DNA from: Variovorax sp.
Lineage (GTDB): Bacteria; Pseudomonadota; Gammaproteobacteria; Burkholderiales; Burkholderiaceae_C
Direction of reading: 5' to 3'
DNA length: 5,244 bases
Assembly (NCBI GenBank): GCA_028292835.1
Contig: JAQGLP010000019.1
Location: 1-5,244 of the forward strand
Made by a program: the position numbers and the translations under genes. The number at the start of each line of letters is the position of its first letter. Positions within the stretch are counted from its first letter, which is position 1. Of the stretch, positions 1-4,544 are shown piece by piece. The notes under the pieces were generated by a model. That model was not told the DNA's origin. It ran no database searches and saw only the letters and a list, made by a program, of their open reading frames with translations.

Positions 1-14
1 GAGCGGTTCGCGGT

Positions 15-81
15 CATACTGGTTGCAATATAGGATCAGATTGGCCTATCATGCAACTGCTCTTTAATTGCAACCAGTATG
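15..81. promoter_or_regulatory. Perfect 15-bp inverted repeat, likely operator
   Basis: CATACTGGTTGCAAT at 15-29 is matched exactly by its reverse complement ATTGCAACCAGTATG at 67-81, with 37 bp between the arms. A third partial copy of the core, TGCAAC, lies at 52-57, 17 bp before the same core in the right arm (69-74). The left arm covers the -35 hexamer and the right arm lies between the expected start of transcription and the start codon. This is the geometry of a repressor operator, perhaps one bound cooperatively by two dimers. The regulator is not in the window; a gene just left of position 1 is the natural candidate. A leader hairpin is less likely, because the left arm should lie upstream of the transcript start. 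Confidence 0.5.
23..52 (+). promoter_or_regulatory. Candidate sigma-70 promoter for the 90-731 gene
   Basis: A -35-like TTGCAA at 23-28 and a -10-like TATCAT at 47-52 are separated by 18 bp, close to the sigma-70 consensus. Transcription would start near 59-60, leaving a leader of about 30 nt before the ATG at 90. The -35 hexamer lies inside the left arm of a perfect inverted repeat, and the right arm lies in the leader. Such a layout suits repression. The hexamers were identified by eye only. Confidence 0.5.
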
Positions 82-89
82 GGGTGATC

Positions 90-731
90 ATGGCAAAGGT
101 GCGTGTCGCAGGTTTCGCGGTCTCGCTCGACGGATTCGGCGCGGGGCCGGAGCAAAGTCTGAAGGATCCACTGGGAAAGCGTGGCACCGAGCTTCATCAA
201 TGGTTCTTCGGGACCAAGACCTTCAAGTCAATGTTCGGCCAAACTGGCGGAACAGACGGAGTCGATGAAAACTACGCGCATCGGTCAATGGACGGTTTCG
301 GGGCATTCATCCTTGGGCGCAACATGTTCGGGCCGATCCGCGGCGAATGGCCGGACGAGCAGTGGAAAGGCTGGTGGGGAGCCAATCCGCCCTACCATGC
401 GCCGACCTTCGTGCTGACTCAGCATCGGCGCAATCCGATCGTGATGGAGGGAGGCACGACCTTCTATTTCGTGACGGATGGCATCGAGTCGGCGCTGGAG
501 CAGGCAAAGTCGGCAGCGGCCGATAAGGACGTCAAGATTGGCGGGGGCGTGTCAACCGTACGCCAGTATCTGCAAGCGGGGCTGATCGATGAAATGCATT
601 TGGCGATATCGCCGATCGTTCTGGGGCGCGGAGAGGCACTGTTTGCAGGACTTGACCTTCCGACCCTCGGCTATCGTGTAATCAAGAGCGAAGCGTCCGA
701 GCTTGCGACGCACGTCGTTCTTGGTCGATAG
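90..731 (+). CDS. Dihydrofolate reductase family protein (RibD C-terminal domain type)
   Basis: This 213-residue protein belongs to the dihydrofolate-reductase-like / RibD C-terminal-domain superfamily of soluble, probably NADPH-dependent reductases. Members of this single-domain branch mostly have no known substrate, so it should not be read as the folate-pathway DHFR. Visible landmarks are the N-terminal strand and loop VAGFAVSLDGF (about 6-16), FILGRNMFGP (73-82) after the first helix, the strand PTFVLTQHRR (105-114), the glycine-rich cofactor loop IGGGVSTVRQYLQAGLIDE (150-168), and the closing HLAISPIVLGRGEALFAGLD (170-189). All are in order and the length is normal. I chose ATG 90 over the in-frame ATG at 51: homology begins at MAKVRVAGFAV, a GGGG ribosome-binding tract sits at 81-84, and 51 falls inside the promoter with no Shine-Dalgarno sequence. 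An operator-like inverted repeat just upstream suggests it is repressed until induced. Confidence 0.88.
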   Translation: MAKVRVAGFAVSLDGFGAGPEQSLKDPLGKRGTELHQWFFGTKTFKSMFGQTGGTDGVDENYAHRSMDGFGAFILGRNMFGPIRGEWPDEQWKGWWGANPPYHAPTFVLTQHRRNPIVMEGGTTFYFVTDGIESALEQAKSAAADKDVKIGGGVSTVRQYLQAGLIDEMHLAISPIVLGRGEALFAGLDLPTLGYRVIKSEASELATHVVLGR

Positions 732-930
732 GTGTGGTGAACTGTTTTCCGAAGACAAATCTGAAGAGATCAACAGCTTTGCCTAGGCCGTCGGTCTCTA
801 CGCAACCAGAACTGTGCGGATGTGCCGCGTGAACGCATGGCCGATCGAGACTCGCGCACGCCGCGCACATTGCGCAGAAAGTCGGTGAGGTTGTCGCGGC
901 TCAGATCGTGGCCGGCGGAAAGGAAGTGAT
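732..930. other. Intergenic stretch with no supported gene
   Basis: These 199 bp separate the two reductase-family genes. I see no clear terminator hairpin after the first gene and no convincing promoter before the second, so co-transcription is possible. One frame near the right end (about 840-930) reads through with a coding-like composition (AHIAQKVGEVVAAQIVAGG) into the start of the next gene. It has no recognisable start codon or family match, and may be the remnant of a deleted gene or chance. An AAGGAAGT Shine-Dalgarno sequence at about 920-927 belongs to the downstream gene. Confidence 0.4.
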
Positions 931-1461
931 ATGGCTAAGCTCGTGTTCGGGATGAATCAGTCACTGGACGGCTACGTTGACCACACGGCGTTTGCGCCAG
1001 GCCCCGCACTCTTTCGCCACTTCATCGAGGAGGCTTAGGGGCAAGCGGGCGGTATCTACGGTCGCCAAATGTATGAAGTCATGAGCTATTGGGATGAGGA
1101 TCATCCTGAATGGGATGCGGACGAACACGCCTTCGCGACCGCATGGCGGAACCAGCCGAAATGGGTTATATCGCGCTCGCTGACGTCAGTCGGCCCCAAC
1201 GCCAGTCTTATTCAGAATGATCTTGAGGACGCCATTCGCGCACTGAAGGCCGAGAGTGACGGAGAGATCGAAGTTGCTGGCCCGAGGTTGGCGCAAACCC
1301 TCACCGACCTTGGCCTGATCGACGAGTATCGAATCTACCTGCATCCCGTCGTGCTTGGTCACGGCAAGTCGTATTTCGCCGGACCCCGGCCGCCGCTGCG
1401 CCTGATGACCAACGATCGGATTGCCGAGGATGTGATCAGGTTGACCTACGTTCCTGCTTAG
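931..1461 (+). pseudogene. Dihydrofolate reductase family gene interrupted by an in-frame TAG
   Basis: Read through its stop, this frame gives a 176-codon protein of the same DHFR-like/RibD C-terminal superfamily as the gene at 90-731, but from a shorter and clearly different subgroup. Landmarks are MAKLVFGMNQSLDGYVD (1-17), GGIYGRQMYEVMSYW (40-54), PKWVISRSL (76-84), the cofactor loop IEVAGPRLAQTLTDLGLIDE (113-132) and YLHPVVLGHGKSYFAG (136-151). The start at 931 has a strong Shine-Dalgarno AAGGAAGT a few bases upstream, and the N-terminal motif confirms it. Codon 36 (1036-1038) is TAG, between HFIEEA and GQAGGIYGR, with no loss of frame. A single C-to-T change from CAG would explain it. A restart at ATG 1069 would give only 130 residues, lacking the N-terminal strand and loop, and is unlikely to be functional. 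The rest of the frame is intact, so the mutation is recent or a sequencing error. Confidence 0.82.
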
Positions 1462-1551
1462 CTCTCGGCTCGTCGAATCTAATCGCTGCTGAAGTCAGAT
1501 TTGGGTTGGGCCAAAGCGGTGCTAATCATCAAGATGCAGCTGTCGAAACTA
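1462..1551. other. Non-coding flank between reductase pseudogene and IS-L
   Basis: This is 90 bp between the end of the reductase frame and the presumed end of the IS5-family element. I see no gene or strong terminator in it, only a weak TTTGG/CCAAA pairing around 1500-1515. It ends in CTA just before the IS end, a sequence type often used as target by IS5-family elements. Confidence 0.35.
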
Positions 1552-1561
1552 GGGTCTGTCA

Positions 1562-1711
1562 TCAATTGAGCCAAATGACGGTCGCAGCGAGATGGATGGC
1601 ACCGAGGAAGTTGACGGCGGTCTTGTCGTATCGAGTGGCGATGGCGCGGTACTGCTTGAGCCTGGCGAAGAGGTTCTCGATCAGATGGCGTGCTTTGTAC
1701 AGGTGCCGGTC
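1562..1711 (-). pseudogene. IS5-family transposase, C-terminal 49 residues
   Basis: On the minus strand, 1711 to 1562 encodes DRHLYKARHLIENLFARLKQ followed by YRAIATRYDKTAVNF and ends in AATVIWLN-stop. This is the conserved C-terminus of IS5-family DDE transposases. The E in HLIENLFARLKQ is the expected catalytic glutamate of the DDE triad. It is separated from the rest of its gene (4188-4544) by the IS21-family element. Joining the two parts with one copy of GCCGGTC gives an uninterrupted frame through EYDR-HLYKAR. This part alone cannot be functional. Confidence 0.88.
1705..1711. repeat. Target-site duplication, left copy (GCCGGTC)
   Basis: GCCGGTC here is repeated at 4188-4194, immediately outside the TG and CA ends of the IS21-family element. 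IS21-family elements make short duplications of about 4-8 bp, so 7 bp fits. One copy belongs to the original IS-L transposase gene. Confidence 0.85.
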
Positions 1712-1761
1712 TGGCCAGCGACAATTATCTTGAGCGGTCGACGACAACTATCGTGAGCGGT
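1712..1761 (+). repeat. IS21-family left end: terminal inverted repeat with two 23-bp-period copies
   Basis: ACAATTATCTTGAGCGGT (1721-1738) and ACAACTATCGTGAGCGGT (1744-1761) are near-identical tandem copies 23 bp apart. They are inverted relative to the two copies at the right end. In this family such repeats are transposase-binding sites. The inner copy differs from the consensus CTTGAGCGG by a single T-to-G change (CGTGAGCGG). Confidence 0.82.
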
Positions 1762-1834
1762 TGACGCAGCGTTGCCGGGATGCGCCGTGCGGTCGGGTTC
1801 TACAGTGGTTTTCCTCTTGAGGGAGGACGCCACC

Positions 1835-3328
1835 GTGCCCGGCCAGCGCATAACGGATCTCCAAATGACCAAGTACAAGCAACTGCGTGGCGAGCTGACC
1901 CAGGAGGCGGCAGCGGCCAAGACCGGGATCAGCGTCAGCTCGGCCCGACGCCTGGAGTCCAGGACGACCTTGCCTTCGCAACGACCTCTGCGCCATTGGC
2001 GCACCCGAGCGAACCCGCTCCAGGACGTCTGGGCAAGCGAGGTCGTGCCGATGCTCGAAGCTTCGCCCGGGCTGATGGCGGTGACCGTGCTCGAAGAGTT
2101 GCAGCGTCGCCACCCTGATCGGTTCAACGACGCGGTCTTGCGCACGCTGCAGCGCCGCGTTCGCCAGTGGCGCGCCGAGCACGGCGGCGAGCAGGAGATC
2201 TACTTCGCCCAGATACACCCGCCCGGACGACTTGGCCTGTCCGACTTCACGGTCGCCGACGAACTGGCCGTCTGCATCGGTGGAGCGCCACTGCCGCATC
2301 GGCTCTACCAGTTCGCCTTCGCCCACAGCGGCTGGCGCCATGCGTGCGTGGTGCTCGGTGGAGAGAGCTTCCAGGCACTGACCGCGGGCTTGCAGGACGC
2401 GCTATGGATGGCCGGCGGCACGCCGGAGGAACATCGCACCGACAGCCTCTCGGCGGCGTTCAACAACCTCGCCGAGCAGGAGGAACTCACCCTTCGCTAT
2501 GCCGAGCTGTGCGAGCACTACGGCATCCGCGCCAGCCGCAACAACTGCGGTGAGAGCCACGAGAACGGCTCGATCGAGTCGCGGCAAGGCAGCCTGAAGC
2601 GCGCGCTCGACCAGGCTCTGCTGCTGCGCGGCACGCGCGAGTTCGACAATGTCGCGGCCTATGGCCACTTCGTCGCCGAGATCGTCGGCCGCCTCAACGC
2701 GCGCTGCGCTCGCGCGTGGGAGGTCGAACGCGCCAGCCTGCGCCCATTGCCCGAGCGCCGGACGCGCGACTTCGAGGAACTCGATGCCCGGGTCAGCAAG
2801 TACGGCGTCTTCCGGGCGAAGAGCGCGATGTACAGCGTGCCGTCGCGGCTGGTCGGGCATCGGCTCAAGGTACGGCTCTACGGCGAGCGCGTCGAAGCCT
2901 GGCTCGGCGGCGTGAAGGTCTTCGAGTGCGAGCGCCTCTACGGCAGCTTGGCCAACGGCCATCCGAAGCGCATCGACTGGCGTCACATGCTGCCGTCTCT
3001 GCGCCGCAAGCCGGGCGCCTTCGCGCGCTGGGTCTTACGAGACGCAATGTTCCCGCGGCCCGAGTACGCGCTCGCCTGGGAACGCCTCAGTGCCCGCCTG
3101 AGCGAGCGCCAGGCATGCCGGCTAATCGTCGACCTGCTGGACCTGGCTGATCGCGCCAACATCGTCGCCGAACTCGCAGCGGTGCTGGCCGAGCATCACG
3201 AGCGCGACGAACTGCCCGACATCGACGCCTTGCGATTGCGCTTCGCGCCGCGGGCAACGCAGGGGCCGGTGGTGACGGTCGTCCTGCCGACGACTGCGGT
3301 CTACGACGAACTGCTGGCGGCAGCATGA
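1835..3328 (+). CDS. istA: IS21-family transposase IstA
   Basis: This 497-residue DDE transposase cuts and joins the ends of the IS21 element with help from IstB. An N-terminal helix-turn-helix region (about 10-43, MTKYKQLRGELTQEAAAAKT...) should bind the terminal repeats. The integrase-type catalytic core has candidate acidic residues D137 (GLSDFTVAD), D203 (HRTDSLSAA) and E248 (ENGSIESRQ). The spacing of 44 residues between D203 and E248 agrees with IstA proteins. A C-terminal beta-barrel-like segment follows (about 333-367, YSVPSRLVGHRLKVRLYGER). I chose the GTG start at 1835 because it follows a strong GGGAGGA Shine-Dalgarno at 1821-1827 and the family's N-terminus begins there (PGQRITDLQM). 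The frame stays open further upstream, to 1772, but that extension lies close to the terminal repeats. The length is normal and no disruption is visible. Its stop overlaps the start of istB. Confidence 0.94.
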   Translation: MPGQRITDLQMTKYKQLRGELTQEAAAAKTGISVSSARRLESRTTLPSQRPLRHWRTRANPLQDVWASEVVPMLEASPGLMAVTVLEELQRRHPDRFNDAVLRTLQRRVRQWRAEHGGEQEIYFAQIHPPGRLGLSDFTVADELAVCIGGAPLPHRLYQFAFAHSGWRHACVVLGGESFQALTAGLQDALWMAGGTPEEHRTDSLSAAFNNLAEQEELTLRYAELCEHYGIRASRNNCGESHENGSIESRQGSLKRALDQALLLRGTREFDNVAAYGHFVAEIVGRLNARCARAWEVERASLRPLPERRTRDFEELDARVSKYGVFRAKSAMYSVPSRLVGHRLKVRLYGERVEAWLGGVKVFECERLYGSLANGHPKRIDWRHMLPSLRRKPGAFARWVLRDAMFPRPEYALAWERLSARLSERQACRLIVDLLDLADRANIVAELAAVLAEHHERDELPDIDALRLRFAPRATQGPVVTVVLPTTAVYDELLAAA

Positions 3329-4122
3329 CAAGCGCATCCACCATCGCAGCCGCCGATGCGGCACGCCTGCCGATCATGCTCACCGAGCTGCGGTTGCCCA
3401 CGATCAAGCGCACCTGGGCGGAACTGGCCGAGCAGTCCAACCGCGAGAGCTGGCCAGCCGAGCGCTTCCTCGGCATGCTGCTCGAGCAGGAGATGAACGA
3501 GCGCGAGACGCGCCGCCTCGCACGCGCCCGTGCCGACAGTCATCTGCCTCCCGACAAGAGCCTGGGCAGCTTCGACTTCGCCGCGGTGCCAGCGGTCTCC
3601 AAAGCGCACGTCATGGCGCTGGCCGAGGCCGACGGCTGGATCGGACAAGGGCACAACCTGCTGGCCTTCGGACCGCCGGGGACCGGCAAGTCGCATCTGG
3701 TCTGCGGACTCGGCCACGCGCTGATTGACCGAGGCTACAAGGTGCTGTTCGTGCGGACGAGCGAGCTGGTCCAACGCCTGCAGGCCGCCCGCCGCGATCT
3801 GCGGCTGCCCAGTGAGCTCGCCAAGCTCGACCGGTTCGATCTGCTCATCCTAGACGACCTGAGCTACGCCCGTCGGGACCAGGCCGAAACGTCCGTGCTC
3901 TTCGAGCTGATTGCCGAGCGGTATGAGCGCCGGAGCATCGCCATCACCGCCAACGCGCCCTTCTCGGCGTGGGACGAGGTCTTCCCGGACAAGGCCATGA
4001 CCATCGCCGCCGTCGACCGTCTGGTCCATCACGCAACGATCCTGGAGATGAACGCCGACAGCTACCGACGCCGCGCTGCGTTGCCGGCTCGCCGGCAACG
4101 CAGCGCTATCGAAGCTCAATGA
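3325..4122 (+). CDS. istB: IS21-family helper ATPase IstB
   Basis: This 265-residue AAA+ ATPase, related to DnaC/DnaA, binds DNA and delivers target to IstA during transposition. An N-terminal helical region (about 1-90) contains the family's LRLPTIKRTWAEL and FLGMLLEQEMNERE stretches. The Walker A motif GPPGTGKS is at 116-123 and Walker B LLILDD at 173-178. The sensor-type segment SIAITANAPFSAWDEVF spans 204-220, and DRLVHHATILEMNADSYR (231-248) holds the likely arginine finger. Its ATG overlaps the istA stop as ATGA (3325-3328), indicating translational coupling in one operon. All nucleotide-binding motifs are intact and the length is normal. The last codons carry a perfect 16-bp inverted repeat (4073-4106), unusual inside a coding region. 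Confidence 0.95.
   Translation: MTSASTIAAADAARLPIMLTELRLPTIKRTWAELAEQSNRESWPAERFLGMLLEQEMNERETRRLARARADSHLPPDKSLGSFDFAAVPAVSKAHVMALAEADGWIGQGHNLLAFGPPGTGKSHLVCGLGHALIDRGYKVLFVRTSELVQRLQAARRDLRLPSELAKLDRFDLLILDDLSYARRDQAETSVLFELIAERYERRSIAITANAPFSAWDEVFPDKAMTIAAVDRLVHHATILEMNADSYRRRAALPARRQRSAIEAQ
4073..4106. repeat. Perfect 16-bp inverted repeat at the 3' end of istB
   Basis: GCGCTGCGTTGCCGGC (4073-4088) is followed, after only TC, by its exact reverse complement (4091-4106). In RNA this would form a very stable, GC-rich hairpin with a tight loop, about 14 nt before the istB stop codon. No U-tract follows, so it is not a standard intrinsic terminator. It could stabilise the istAB mRNA, block read-through from outside, or be a protein-binding site. 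Confidence 0.75.
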
Positions 4123-4137
4123 TCAAACCCCGATCGC

Positions 4138-4187
4138 ACCGCTCAAGATAGTTGACGCTGACCGCTCAAGATAGTTGACGCCGGGCA
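4138..4187 (-). repeat. IS21-family right end: terminal inverted repeat with two 23-bp-period copies
   Basis: ACCGCTCAAGATAGTTGA occurs identically at 4138-4155 and 4161-4178, exactly 23 bp apart, and the element ends in CA at 4187. Both copies are in opposite orientation to the left-end copies, as expected for transposase-binding sites. A looser third copy, GCTCAATGAT (about 4114-4123), may exist but is off register. The identity of the two copies here contrasts with the drift seen between the left-end copies. Confidence 0.85.
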
Positions 4188-4194
4188 GCCGGTC
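4188..4194. repeat. Target-site duplication, right copy (GCCGGTC)
   Basis: This is identical to 1705-1711 and begins immediately after the CA end of the IS21-family element. The same seven bases also occur once more inside IS-L at 4384-4390, so the match alone is not unique. The restored reading frame across the junction is the stronger evidence. Confidence 0.85.
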
Positions 4195-4544
4195 ATACTC
4201 GTGCCGCTCATAGCGAGCGCGCGTAGGCGGGATCACCACCACCTTGCCGGCCTTTTTCAGAGGCTCGATCACGCGGGCCTGGGCGTCATAGGCCCGGTCC
4301 GCGATGACCGCTTCGCCCAGAGTGCTCTGGAGCAGCACATCGGCGCCTTCGAGGTCGTGGGCCTGCCCGGGCGTGAGGTGAAAGCCGGTCGGATTGCCCA
4401 AGGCATCGACTGTGGCGTGGATCTTCGTGCTCAGGCCGCCGCGGCTGCGTCCAAGGGCCTGCTTCTTCGGGACCCCCCTTTTGCACAGGCTGTGCTCAGG
4501 ACGGCAGGCGCCGCTGCAGTCTCGGGGGATCGACGAGAGATCTA
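4188..4544 (-). pseudogene. IS5-family transposase (IS-L), central part, broken at both ends
   Basis: Minus-strand codons from 4542 down to the IS21 junction encode the middle of an IS5-family DDE transposase. Visible are KRGVPKKQALGRSRGGLSTK, then IHATVDALGNPTGFHLTPGQ, AHDLEGADVLL, VIADRAYDAQARVIEPLKKA and RYERHEYDR. The D in VIADRAYDA is the expected second catalytic aspartate; the glutamate lies in the part at 1562-1711. The stretch 4485-4542 (DLSSIPRDCSGACRPEHSLC) is a poor match to the usual first-aspartate segment (DSTIVRAHQHS), so this region may already be diverged. The open frame ends at a TAA (4552-4554) that lies in IS-R, and the first part of the gene is absent. The gene is dead through 5' loss plus the IS21-family insertion. 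Confidence 0.85.
4188..4544 (-). mobile_element. IS5-family element IS-L, proximal segment, truncated
   Basis: This is the second piece of the element that starts at about 1552, displaced by the IS21-family insertion. On the right it stops at a CTA (4542-4544), where IS-R begins. No second end of IS-L is visible, so either IS-R inserted into it and the remainder lies beyond the window, or a deletion removed the rest. Confidence 0.7.

Larger units (their letters stand above)
1552..1711 (-). mobile_element. IS5-family element IS-L, 3' terminal segment
   Basis: This segment holds the distal end of an IS5-family element read on the minus strand. The outer end is placed at about 1552, where GGGTCTGTCATCAATTGAGC begins directly after CTA. 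The transposase stop lies within this terminal sequence, as is common for compact elements of this group. The inner border at 1711 is the last base of the target duplication made by the IS21-family insertion. The outer end is placed from familiarity with such ends and is uncertain by a few bases, because the partner end is missing from the window. Confidence 0.6.
1712..4187 (+). mobile_element. Complete IS21-family insertion sequence (2476 bp)
   Basis: The element starts TGGCCAGCG at 1712 and ends CGCCGGGCA at 4187, giving the TG...CA ends typical of the IS21 family. The outer 50 bp of the two ends match as inverted repeats at 42 positions. Each end carries two copies of an ~18-bp repeat spaced 23 bp apart, another hallmark of the family. 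Inside are istA and istB in the standard order and overlap. The flanks are a 7-bp direct repeat, and removing the element restores the host IS5 transposase frame, so both borders are supported independently. Both genes are intact, so the element may still be able to move. Confidence 0.93.

Noticed and set aside
1..8. GAGCGGTT at the window start, as a remnant of a second IS21 end
   Set aside because: Only 8 bp match the terminal repeat, with no ATCTT before it and no second repeat copy 23 bp on, so it is best read as chance.
51..89. Upstream in-frame ATG adding 13 residues to the first reductase
   Set aside because: It has no Shine-Dalgarno sequence, overlaps the -10 hexamer and inverted repeat, and adds residues outside the family's N-terminus.
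737..930. Short ORFs between the two reductase genes (for example from GTG 737 or ATG 837)
   Set aside because: They are about 30 codons, with low-complexity arginine/serine-rich products, no good ribosome binding site and no family resemblance.
1069..1461. Independent 130-residue gene
   Set aside because: Its upstream codons in the same frame encode the missing N-terminal DHFR-like motifs back to an ATG with a strong ribosome binding site at 931. It is the downstream part of a gene cut by a TAG.
1772..1834. Upstream extension of istA by 21 codons
   Set aside because: It lacks a ribosome binding site and family similarity. The GTG at 1835 follows GGGAGGA and matches the usual N-terminus.
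1748..2986. Long open frames on the minus strand opposite istA
   Set aside because: They are mirror frames of GC-rich coding DNA, with alanine/arginine-rich translations and no family motifs, while istA itself is fully conserved.
1712..4187. Cargo or accessory genes inside the IS21-family element
   Set aside because: istA and istB plus the terminal repeats account for essentially the whole element; no spare coding space remains.
4150..4200. Outward promoter at the IS21 right end (TTGACG at 4152 and 4175)
   Set aside because: No -10 hexamer lies at a suitable distance; the nearest candidates are 13 bp away or poor matches.
4475..4490. A4G6 run in IS-L as a programmed frameshift site
   Set aside because: Some IS5 relatives use such sites, but here the matching frame continues through the run without a shift back to about 4542, so none needs to be invoked.
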